The notes under the pieces: model-generated
Told to the model about the DNA's origin: nothing
What the model saw: only the letters and a program-made list of their open reading frames with translations
Database searches by the model: none
Source: Linepithema humile
Lineage: Eukaryota > Arthropoda > Insecta > Hymenoptera > Formicidae
Length of the DNA: 64,000 bases
Direction of reading: 5' to 3'
NCBI RefSeq assembly: GCF_040581485.1
Contig: NC_090132.1
Coordinates: forward strand, 18,161,411-18,225,410
Shown here: positions 36,690 through 48,120 of the stretch, in pieces
Layout of the letters: each line of letters opens with the position of its first letter
Position numbering within the stretch: the stretch's first letter is position 1
Translations under genes and position numbers: made by a program

Positions 36690-39600
36690 CAATTCGAAGT
36701 TCGTAGAAGAACCACCACAACGTGGTTTAAGTAGCACTCAGAACCGCGATGGGATCATAAAATCATGTTCAAGTTGTTCTGCGTCGAATGACACGGACAC
36801 TTACGCGTTAGGAGCGTGAAAGTGTGGAAACTCTATGAACTGGCGGTCCTACATGCGTGCCTCTCACATAGCGACGACGAAAATAGTTGCATCGAAACAT
36901 GAAATCTAATTGTAAGCTCATGTGTATACAAAAATTATTTAAAGCGTAAAACTTTCTCACGTAAAAGCGCACTTGAAAACGGAAAATTTAAAAATAAATC
37001 AATTGAATTACCCAAATGAATAACTGAAACACAAATGCGTTAAAAATTTGGCTAACTGTGTTTAAACAATATTAAACATAATATAAATGATTTTTTTTCA
37101 AAATTATTTTCATATATATGAAATATTTATATTATTATAGACTTGCAACTCTAAGAAAAGAAAATTGAGCAATGAGTTTATTTAATATGTTACTAGTCTG
37201 CTGTACGAATAATTCAAAGATCGCTCGTCATTATTTGAATATAATCAAACATACGATTTAACATTATAATTTAAATTAAAAACAAGATTTAAAAAATAAA
37301 TGCAAGAGAAAAATGTGAACAATTTCGCTATTTCAAACTGGAACGAACAAATTTGAAAAAGAGGCAAAATCAATACGAACAGGATGTGGCCGATCCTCAC
37401 GGAATCTGCAGTGCAAATAAAATATGCGAGCCAGCAGAGAGAAACAGAAAAAGGCGGAAAGAGAAGAGGACTAAAAGAGGGTAAGGTAGGAGAAAGCGAA
37501 GGCAACTTGGATGCATCGGCGTGCCAAATGATCGCGCTTAGTATTCCGCGGGATGGTCTGACTTCACGAGTAGCCGTACTGTAACGGAAGTGCCAAGTAC
37601 CTGGGAGAAAACGAAGTGGTGTCGCGAAGTGGAGGAGAGATTGGATGACTTGAGAATAATTAAAGAAGCCAAGAGAAGATCTGTGGAGAACAAATTGATT
37701 GATCTTTTCGACTCACATCGTTCAAGCATCTGTAGACAATTTATACGACGTGAAATGTGTCACGAGCATATTATACTATTGCAACCATAAACCGTGGTCG
37801 ATAATGTTTATTGCAAACTGATATCCATGAAATTGTCCCGTTAATTTATTAATTTATTCTACCACATTTTGCAACCAAAATTAGCAACAAGATCATGCTA
37901 GGTCCCGATGTAAATAATTACATAATGTTGTACACAATAAGAAAGCTGTCAGCAGAATAACATCGTTATTGATTCTATTATAAATCTACCTTTGCAGAAT
38001 ATGTTGTATTTTATTCATTTAATTGATACTTGCTTTATAATTTTCTTACATGCCAAGGTAAAGCAATCGACGGAAAGAAGGTCACGATATGTGGCTCACT
38101 TTGGAATCTGCTATTGTTCATGAAGTACAAACCCCACTGAAGGTACAAAATACAATCTTACTTCTCAACATGCCACTACTGAGTAATGTACTTGCAACTT
38201 CGAAACAGATAGGGAGAAACTCAAGCACTACGCTATGTTCTAACTGTGGAATTACGTCAGCTCGACCTACTTGACACTTAAGCAATAGTTCGTATTGTAA
38301 TTGATTAATTCTAATTTAATGAAACACGTATCAAATTTTTTTTTTCTTACTTCAATGTGTTGAACAAATTATTATTACCAAATAATTTTTCTAAAGAAAA
38401 TAATTCGAAACAAAGCGAAAGTATCAAGTCTCGTTAGGAATGAAATAATGATCTAGACTTGAGACAAGTTTTAGTGAGGATAAAAGCTGTGGGGTAAATA
38501 AAGGAACGTGACTAAGAATCCGACAGAAAAGTAGAGGCTGAGAAGAGATCTGGATAAAGTTCTAGGCATGAGTAAACCGGTGCGCGTCCCACAGGAGACG
38601 TCTAGTTTTGCCTGACCTACGGCTGTTGATTCGCGGGTTCGCGGATAAATTCCAGAATGTATCTCTCTGTTTTTGCATTTCTAGTTCTTTGAGTTCTCAG
38701 CTGTATCTCAGCTGCATCTCAATGCCGACTGCTTGCAAATTACGTTTCGATGTCGTATCAATGTCGTTTTTTTCCATCCGTATCGAGTAATCGCGTCATG
38801 TCGCATTGCAAAATGTTAAAATCTTAATTTTGACGCATTCGTGTGTCCAAGTAATTTATACACGAGAGAGAAAAGATCGTTCTCAAGAAACGACAAGAAA
38901 CAGTCTCCATCCTCAAAGAAGTTCTCCTTTTGATACACGACTAAAAAGTGGACAGAAAAGAAGCTTGCAAAGTTTATTTATGCGCGCCATTTTCCGTTGC
39001 GGTATGCGGACTTTGTTTCCGAAATACTTCTGACGTCGCATAAAAAGTTAGTTTCATTAACATAATAAAACAAAGGTAGTTTTGCTAAGTTTTGTTATGT
39101 AACAACACAATCCTTCCGTAAACTAGCGATTGCGAAATTATTCATAAACAAATCATCCACGTCAGGCAAACAGATTTATTGTCTGCAAATGCAGAATATT
39201 GTTTTGGCTATTAACAACATTTCTCAAGCTATAACAGTGGAAAATACACAAGAATAATGTGTATTATAAATTGATGTGATTTCTGTTCCTTTTTTTCCGA
39301 AAATATAATTCCGTTTTTCATATTTTGCAGTAATTTCTAACAATATCGTCATATTATTAGCAGTAAGAGTATTGAATTCGCGGTATATTTTAGTTCGTTT
39401 AGATCGTTACAATAGAGTTATTGTATTTTTGTGACTAACTTCGAAATTCGATTTTTATCTTTCACTCTCTCTCTTTCTCTCTCTGAACTTTGTGAACCAC
39501 GACGAATTTAATAATTATAATTTCCGTCTCGTGGAACAGCGGCGTACGTATTCTTCGGCAAGTTGTAATTAAACGGTGGTCGTCCGCGAACTGCCGCCAT

Positions 39601-40012
39601 TGCAGTGACAATCTGCGGGTGGAAACGTTTTGAATGCAATTAACGTCGTGCTTTAACGAAGTTTCGCTACCAGTCGGCAGACCAATTTGGCGATGAAAAA
39701 AACCGACGTTGCCAAGTAATAGATCAATATATGGGCTACTTTACAAAAAAATTTATATGTAACTAAATAAAATATATTCCTAAAAAATTTGATGAAAGAA
39801 GCACTTTTTACTAATTTTATATCTATAAGATCAACTGCAAGATCAAGCAATATCCATACGTAACAATTACTTGTAATGTAATAAAGTGGAAATTTAACAA
39901 TATTAATATTTTTATTTTCAATTTACCTTGTTAAAATATTAATATTATTTTCTATATATACATGATTAAAATATATTTAGTATAAAATTCCCAGAAATAT
40001 TTTGTTCTAAAA
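36690..40012. other. spacer with scattered CpG-containing patches
   Basis: GC patches at 36690-36900, 37331-37790, 38400-39050 and 39481-39720, otherwise AT-rich. An 11-base tandem (CAGCTGTATCT, CAGCTGCATCT) lies at about 38699-38720, and a CT-rich tract at 39466-39484. The frames present are short and unremarkable. Confidence 0.5.
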
Positions 40013-40186
40013 ATGTTAACTGTAGAACGTGCAAAGATATTTATTCTAAGTGTAATCAACAATGAAGCCGCAGCTAATCGTCGTGCAACTCTTAAGAGAT
40101 TCGCGGATGTCCTAGAATTCTTCCAGAATGTGGGCGAAGACGATGCCCGTAGAAGAACTAAAGACAGAACTTGGTCCTTGACGTAG
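40013..40186 (+). CDS. candidate 57-residue frame, unknown product
   Basis: ATG at 40013 in a favourable AAAATG context opens 57 codons to TAG at 40184. The product begins MLTVERAKIFILSVINNEAA, is rich in A, R, E and D, and has the look of a helical segment ending in a basic tail. An acceptor-like AACTGTAG ends at 40024, so it may instead be an exon starting at 40025. It begins exactly where AT-rich spacer gives way to a CpG-rich block. No family recognised. Confidence 0.2.
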   Translation: MLTVERAKIFILSVINNEAAANRRATLKRFADVLEFFQNVGEDDARRRTKDRTWSLT

Positions 40187-41030
40187 TTCACTGCACCAAA
40201 GTTAACTGTCGGTAGGAAAGTTGGAGTTTACTGGAGCCCTCTGGCTTCCTCGTCTCTCTATATAGTTGTTTGACGATCGTTCTCTCTCGCTAATGCGGGT
40301 GGCGCAAGAACGGAAGACAAGAACACGCCGCTAAAAAAGGAAGTTAGCGCGACCGACCAACGAACTATTAAAAGAGTTAGTCTCGGTTACAGAATTTGTG
40401 TCGTGGAAGCCGCGACCCATTCCCGACCGAACTCTCCCGAAATTCTTTCTTTTTCCGCTTCTCGTTTTCGTCCCTCCTTTCTTCCGCCTGCGCTATTGTC
40501 CTTTTATTCCACAACTTATTGAAAGGCTTCTTTCGATCGATTAAGAAACTATCCTCACGATGGCACCGTGGCTCTTCCCGAGCTTCGACTTTCGGAGAAG
40601 TTTCTCTCCGGAAGTTTTCGAATGCGCAAGTCCGCCCAAGCCGTATCTGACTGCTTCCAGTTCTCGTGATCAAAAGGATTTATTTTAAACAGCAAGCAAT
40701 TTTTCAGGCAGCACGAAACTCAACATGAAAAGAGGCAAAAGGAATGGCAAGGATAATTTCACGTTAAATTTCCTTTGACTTTCATAGCAAATCATGGATT
40801 TTTCCTTTAGTTTAATAATTTTAACACTTTTGAATATCAAAACCGTATGGTTTGAGCCTTTAAAAAAACCTCCATCTCCAATTGACCCGAAATAATAAGA
40901 AACTTGAGATTTCTTATTCCGAAAGAGAGAAAAGTCAACGTACAAATGTCGAATATTAAAATAGCATAGCAATTTTTAGCCAAATTATCCACACAATAGG
41001 CTAAAGATAATATTTCTTTATAAGTGTCGA
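40187..41030. other. CpG-rich block then AT-rich spacer
   Basis: CpG-rich to about 40680, with opposing frames at 40377-40673 that mirror each other, then AT-rich. Nothing called. Confidence 0.5.
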
Positions 41031-41620
41031 GATATCGGAGTACTCAAATAGGACGCCCACACACGTCTCAAGACGATCACGTGGGTGGAGGAAGAACCAT
41101 CGAGATTCCGGACGAAACTGGAGCTCGCGCGCAGACCACAAACTGCGAAGCGCCGTCCCGTCGAGGCTCGTGAAACACTTCTACGACGAGCGGTTAGGTA
41201 CTAGCGGGGTGAGCCATTCGTGGTCGTTCGAGCGTTAAGATTGTCCGCTCAATTACGACCTGAAGAGGGAGAACGGAGCGAAGGGGAAGAAAAAAAAGGG
41301 AGTCATCCTCCTCTCGATGTTGCGCGCAGCCCCAGAGGGCAAGGACACGGATATCTCTCTTCGTCGTGCGGTTTTACCAAAGTTCGCGCGGCCCGCTCTT
41401 CGTGTTTCCTTCCGCTTTCCCGCCTGCCGCGCCGTCGTGTGAGCGGTAACTAAGTAGAAAACCGCCCAAAGGATAATAGCTGCGAGACTCGCCTCCAGGT
41501 TTCCGCTTAGGGAAATAGAGGAGCGCAGAGATTCATGGAAGAAAGAAGGATGGAGAAATTGGGTTGAACTGTAGAGAGATGGAAGTTCGTATTGTCTCGC
41601 CGCAAATGGTTAAATCGTGC
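41031..41620 (+). other. CpG-rich block with strong 5' splice-like site
   Basis: GC-rich block with an E-box in GATCACGTGGG (41078-41083) and a GGG/GTGAGC donor-like site at 41208/41209. A CTCF-like sequence, CCAGAGGGCAA, lies near 41327-41337. The frame at 41220-41453 lies past the donor and is compositionally driven. Candidate first exon or promoter. No clear initiator was seen. Confidence 0.3.
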
Positions 41621-43529
41621 GAAATGACGAATTAATATCTATTTCTCATAGTTTCTCAATTTTGTTTCGGCATGTAATAATTAATTAGTAATTTTACTTG
41701 TTTAATTCCTAATTGTTTAATTTCTCGAAAAACTGTGAATCTTTCTGCTAATTTTGCTAATTAATTTTTACTAACTTCTAATGATGTTTTCCTTCCTGAC
41801 ATGCTCATAATATTCCAACAATAAAATTGTACTATTGTTTTACAAAGAGTACACAAAAAGTAACGCCACTGAGCATTGCAAGTCTCATAATACAGTCGAT
41901 CCATGCAATTATAAAAATATTAAATTAGAAAGATAAACGAAACCTCGCTAATTCGCAGGAAAAACTTTCAGCGACTCCGAATTTCACTTCGAACGGCTAT
42001 AACTCAAGGAAAGTTAAGCCGCAATGTCCGCAATGTGGAACATTGAATATAACGCAGTCGAACAGACATGTAAGTGTAAATTTACCTCGTGTAAGAAAAA
42101 CAGGAAGTTCTCAATTTGCGCTAGCAAGTTTTCGATTTCAGAGCACAGATTTCTTATCGGTAGCTACGTATACAGCCAAGATTTTTTCGAAAGAGATACT
42201 GATTGTAAAAGGAAAAACTTTCAATTCTTTGTCAATCCTCTCAAGGAAATATTAAGGAAACAAATTTCAAAAACGTATAAATAAAAAAGATTACGATTAA
42301 AAATTAAGATTTCATTTATAATTTTGCAAATAATCCCACATACTTGATACTGCGACTTGACATTTCAAGATATATAATATTGCTTCAACGATCACTCCCC
42401 GTTTTGTCAACCTTCATAAATCGGGATAATTCCGTAAAACTAGTTTATAAACTCGAGTCGTTTAGGGGAGCTAAAGAGAGAGAGAGAGAGTTGACCACCT
42501 CTAGGCGGTGTATTCTCATTTCGAAAATAGCTTCTGTCTGTCTAAGATGGCCAGCCAAGATAGAAAAATATACAGCGATATAGAGTAAAGATATCGTGTA
42601 GCTGACGATGCGATGTGCTGTCTTGACGCCAAATACATTCGGTCGCATAAAAATCCCCGGCAAATGCTGAGAAAATATCTTCGGAAATTTAACATGCCCT
42701 CGGGACAGCGCAAATAGAGGTTATGTGGGGCATTAGGTCAAATAAGCTAACCAGAGAAAGGATACATGGAAGGAAGAGCTATTCCACCACTTAAGCTAAC
42801 ATTCAAAAATAACATTATAAATGCTAGAACAAACAGAATCATCCTGTGCAAATAATTAAAAGCTACCTACCACATCAATAAAAATAAAGCAAAGCAGCTA
42901 TATAAAAAAAATCATTACTGTATAGAGAAATTAATTAAATTATCGCAACATGCGGCGTTATCAAATTTTTTTTACACGTAAAACATCAAAAAGTTAATTA
43001 ATTAAAAATTTTGTTTAATAATTCTTTTGAGCTTTACAATAATAAATAAAAATATATTTATTTTAAATTTAACATCAACTGCGTATTAATATGCATAAAT
43101 ATAATATTTAAGCATAAAATGTATATATTGACGTTCAACGCATTTTTTACAGAAAAATCCAAGGATTCTCCGAAGGTTAACTATATCAATTATCGCGTTT
43201 CTCCTCTTTTAACATCGTGGTTGATCGCGCGTACGTGTTTACGCCGCTTTGCTCCACCATGGCCGTGGAAAGAAACGAGGACAAATGGACGGGTGTTTCC
43301 GCGAAGGGTTGCACCTATGGAGATACAAGGACGCCGGGTCAGGTCCTTGAGAACAGCCGGCGCGTCAGGCGGAAAATATAAATAACGGGCAAATCGGAAA
43401 GTCATCCGGAAAAAAGTAGGTCGAGGTGAATAGATGCCGAGAAAAACGAAAATAGTTTCCCTTCTTTTCCGCGCATATCTTTCACCTCCTTATGATATAG
43501 TTTTTATTACATTATAAATATCCCTGCAG
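41621..43529. other. AT-rich spacer with CpG patches
   Basis: CpG-containing at 41931-42230, 42400-42800 and 43131-43450. Frames in these patches are short. No gene supported. Confidence 0.5.
42475..42490 (+). repeat. (AG)8 microsatellite
   Basis: Eight AG units ending at TTGACC. Confidence 0.95.
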
Positions 43530-43551
43530 AAGGATAAAACAATGTAGCAAG
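43530..43551 (+). other. possible 22-base microexon
   Basis: A tract ending ATATCCCTGCAG (to 43529) is followed after 22 bases by CAAG/GTAAGA (43551/43552). The two sites together would define a 22-base exon. Neighbouring exons were not found, so this may be coincidence. Confidence 0.1.
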
Positions 43552-45700
43552 GTAAGATTCTGCGTCATATGGTAGCAGACGTCATCCGTTTCGCTTCTAT
43601 TCTTGACACAATTCATCTGCAATGCTTGACAATAGCAGAATTTTACGTTATCGAAATCGTTATATACAAAAATAATAATTAAATAGTATAGAAAAATCGA
43701 TGTGTCTCGGAATGTTAAGAATTAATAGTAACGATCGAATTTTTTTGAAGATGGATAAAAATTGAAGACTATTCGTCTCATGACAATTTGTCAATTTCCC
43801 TCGTGCTACGAAATATTGTAAAAACCATTTTTCTCTCTTCGCGTTGTTTGTCAAAGCGTACATTCGCTAAAACAATTTTTGGGGAACGCGCAGCAACCGC
43901 GAACAGTAAATCCGCGAATGGAGTGTGCAGGCAACATGCATTCGTACAGATTGCGTACCCGCTCACTTAATCTTCCATCCCGGCGAACACGTGCCACCAG
44001 TTCTAAACTTACGTCAGAACGCGCTACAATTGCGAGCTTAATTATGATATGTACACTTTGTAAATGCAAACCACGACGTTGCAACGCAATCAGCGCTGTG
44101 GACGCAATCGATTTTATTTAGCGCTGAGTGGCATTTACGCGTAAACATACGCGGCATGTGAGCGTGTTGGATGACCGCGTATATAAATCTCATGGCTGTT
44201 GGCCATGCAGCGCGTTCGATATCTTCCATTTATCTGTGATGAAAAAGTAAACTTGTTGCATTTGCCGTAGATGCAAATATATCGAGTATTCATAATGTGT
44301 ATTTACTACTTTTACTACTTTAACACTTTTCACATCTTCACAGCGTGGTTCGAACTCTAAAGCAGTTCACTGCGGTTGTATTTACCATGATCAATTTCTG
44401 AACAGAAATAGAATAAAAAAGTTGCCAATACAGTAGCAGTAGATTATTCACATTAATTTCAAAAAATAAATTATGCATCTTATCTTATTACGCATATTAA
44501 TCGATTTACGAGTAATTTTTGCACGTTAATATTTTCAATTAATAATATTTACATGTACAACAAGATGATTTTGACATGTTCATTGGCGTCATGGTACCCT
44601 TGTATTAAATTATAATAGCGAATTACAAGTCACTTTGTCGCGGTATTCTATTGAATTTTACTATTAATACAGTGCCATAATTGACCAGCGAATTATAACG
44701 TTAAATTATAAATCACTTTACATAGTATTATATCGGGGCATGTTGTTGCAATTCAATCATATGCCACCGATGTTTCATTATTCAAAATCCTATAACAATA
44801 TTCTAAATTGTAACCATCCTTTCATATCTTATCGCGACTACAATTTTAGAATAGTGGTTTGCAAATATTTTCGTTCATAAAAATTTTTGTATGCACAAAA
44901 TTTTTACTAAATTGTACAGCTATATTTATTTAACTTTTAACTATACAAATATTGCTTTTAAATATTATTTTTTGGAAGCCAAAGCTCTAGCCATATTTTT
45001 ATTTGAAAATTGTTCATTCATAGCGTTAATGGTGTTGCGTAATGACGATATTAAAATGTTATAAATCAATATAATACATTGTTGTAAATTACAACACAAT
45101 ACGATATAATTATAAAATAATCATTAATCACTACCACCCGTATTTCTGATATCAAAATAATAATGGTTCCGTTCGCGATACAAATCACAAATTATTGGAC
45201 ACGTAAATCGATCAAATACCGGGTCATTTGAATACGTCTCTACCACAACTTGATATCTTAATAAGTGTAATCAAAGTCATATCACGCGCATCCTATATCT
45301 CTGAACCCTTTTTGCAGACTACGTGGCACTTAATTAGCGCTGTATCATATCTACGTGTACGATGTGAATACGCAAGAGCGGGTCAACGAATTGCACGATT
45401 GATAAATACAAAAAATGTATGTACGACGACAGAAACGAAGTAAATACAGAGGGATAAACATAGTACACAAGTAATGATATCGATTGTTCCATATACAGCC
45501 TGTACTTGACTTACTGCAAGGTAGTCCGCCATCGCGTTAAATCTTGGCAGACTTTATCGCGGGTACTTGTTAAAATAAGCGAGTCCACGGTCGGAGAGCA
45601 CTCTTTCCTTCCACTTTGTACTCGCGTCCTCTTTACATGGCTGCTACGTGAAACTGCTGCATCAGAATACCTAGTCTAATTTGCAACAACCCGCACTTGT
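43552..45700. other. CpG patch then AT-rich spacer
   Basis: CpG-containing at 43831-44230 (E-box at 43988-43993) and 45201-45700, AT-rich between. A GGTTCGAACTC at 44347 resembles a tRNA B box but no A box precedes it. No gene called. Confidence 0.55.
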
Positions 45701-47810
45701 ATTCCGTATAGACTACACCAGCCTGACCTTAATTAAATATCATAAGCCTCAAAGTTAAACCACTATTCCTAATACTCTATACAAGATCCTTGTTTCTTAT
45801 CGCTACGTGAAAGTATGATTTTCAGCGAGACAAACCTTCGTAATTCTGTACGTGGTTTATCCTTTCCGAATATGTATAATATGTATAGAGACATTATAAA
45901 ACGTTCTAAAACGCACCTTTTAATATCAAAAATAATCTACTGTCAATGATAACATTGATAAAATAATATTTAATTAATCGGCTGTCAGTTATATAGGAAT
46001 AATATTATATTTCATATAAATTATATAAATAAATGTCAGCACATGATGAGATGTTGCATTAATAATATTCTGATTATAAATACCTATAAAATCTGAGATA
46101 ATATCGATAACATGTTGTCATTAAAACTAAATAATTAAATTAAAAAATATTGTAATACGCAATTTTGTATGAGTGAAATTTCAATTTTAATATATCAGAG
46201 AAAGCTGTGTTGTTAAATAGACACATTTCAAAACTTCAAATTTCAAAACTTATACAATATTCTACTTGCTAGTTTCGAATTCTTGTCTGTAGAATTAATT
46301 TATAAAATCAATATAGCGTAATCCGCGTCTAAAATAGAGTAACGTGGTACTTCGTTTTGCGAAAAGGGAGTTAACGATAACCGATAGCCGACAAGCCTCC
46401 GCAATACTACAGCACTTAAATATAGTATCGTTATCTATATCTGTATAGAACAGGAATTTCTATATATATTTTTTTATCAGAACTGAGAAACAAATAATTA
46501 TTCCTTCATAAATGATTATTTTATTCATAAATTTCGGCATTTCGATATCCAATCAAACTTTCACGTTCATAAATATTTTCTAATTATTTTATTATTGGCA
46601 AAATAAATACCAATATGGTAAAAGTGAATAAATACGCAAGAAGTAAAGATATCCAAAATATGCTATTAAATTTATATTTATACAGCGTAAAAAAGTAAAT
46701 AAAAATTATTTGTAATAATATTCTTATATTATTGTTTTCGTAATAAAAACTTTTTTTAGGAATTATTTATATTTATTATTAAATAAATATAAATGTTTTC
46801 CTCAGTGCTTTTAATTTAAAATCTATGTAATCAATAAATATATCTAATGAACGGTAATTGAAATAACTAGAATATACGATTGACATATAAAATCTGCTCA
46901 CTTACATGCTTTAAATAATAAATTCATATATGGAAATATATATAAAGTTAAATCGTATATACTGCAATGATTGAACCATTACATTTGTGACCAGATTTAC
47001 GATAATAACTATGATCTTTTGACATAAATAAAATTCATACGCGCTACAATTTTTCATCAATTTTTCATGTGAAAGAAGATCGAACAAAATCTTCAAATAA
47101 TCCAATTATATAAGAAGAAATCATGCTATAAAATAAGAATGATATAACCATTTATAAATTTATCCATTTGAACTTTTACGAATGATTTAATGAGTTTGAA
47201 CTTTCCAAGAACTTGAAAGCAATTTATTTCGTCATCTTTTATAACTTCAATAATATGCTCTATGATATTTTCAAATGTCATAAGCTGCGCGTAAATACGC
47301 ACAAATCTTACAAGATATAATACTCACAATCAAACTTTCTTATTCTTGAAGATATCTATATAAAAGTAAAATATATAGTAGTAATATATATAAGTATATA
47401 CATATAAATAACTTTGTTCATTTTTCTTTTCATATTAAAAAAAGTTCATAAAATAAGAATTCTAAGATAATATCAAACTAAAATTATGTAACTAAAATTA
47501 TTTAACATATAATTTATAAATTCACATTTTATTACTCTGTAATTCATTTTGTAATAAATCTCTGTGTGTTTATTCTATAATCAGTAAGTTATTTTATATT
47601 TTTCTACGCAAAATATATATATATATAATATCTTCTTCATATATATATTTTATTAATTACAAAAATTGAAATAAATTAAGATGAGATAACTGGTCATATG
47701 TACGCTCATTCAAATCTGTGAGAAATATTTCAGGAATCGAATACGATAAAAATTTGATTACTCGTGGGCATCATGTTCGTCTGGCATATCAAATTATTCA
47801 TGTCGTACGA
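45701..47810. other. very AT-rich spacer
   Basis: The longest continuous AT-rich stretch, with many TA-rich runs (for example 47607-47620) and almost no CpG apart from 46311-46420. No gene seen. Confidence 0.65.
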
Positions 47811-48120
47811 TTGAGTAAAATAAGAAGTTAGTTGAAAATATCACAGATACAACGTGAATTTTATTGAAATCAATCAAATCTACCTACACAGCATACGAGG
47901 GTGGATTTACTGATAAGATTGTAATACCTTTAGATTTAGATTTTCAAATAAAAATAACTACGACCTTATATTGAGTAAAATAAGAAGTTAGTTGAAAATA
48001 TCACAGACACAACGTGAGTTTTATTGAAATCATTCAAATCTACCTACACAGCATACAAGGGTGGATTTACTGATAAGATTGTAATTTAGATTTTCAAATA
48101 AAAATAACTACGACCTTATA
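47811..48120 (+). repeat. tandem duplication of about 160 bp
   Basis: Copy 1 spans 47811-47970 (160 bases) and copy 2 spans 47971-48120 (150 bases), head to tail with no gap. I count four substitutions and one 10-base deletion in copy 2 near the motif GTAATACCTTTAGATTTAG, so the aligned parts are about 97% identical. Both begin TTGAGTAAAATAAGAAG and end ACTACGACCTTATA. No open frame, terminal inverted repeat or poly-A tail is visible. It looks like one recent segmental event rather than a satellite array. Confidence 0.97.

Noticed and set aside
44347..44357. GGTTCGAACTC, like a tRNA B box
   Set aside because: No A box or acceptor stem upstream; the flanks are AT-rich and unpaired.
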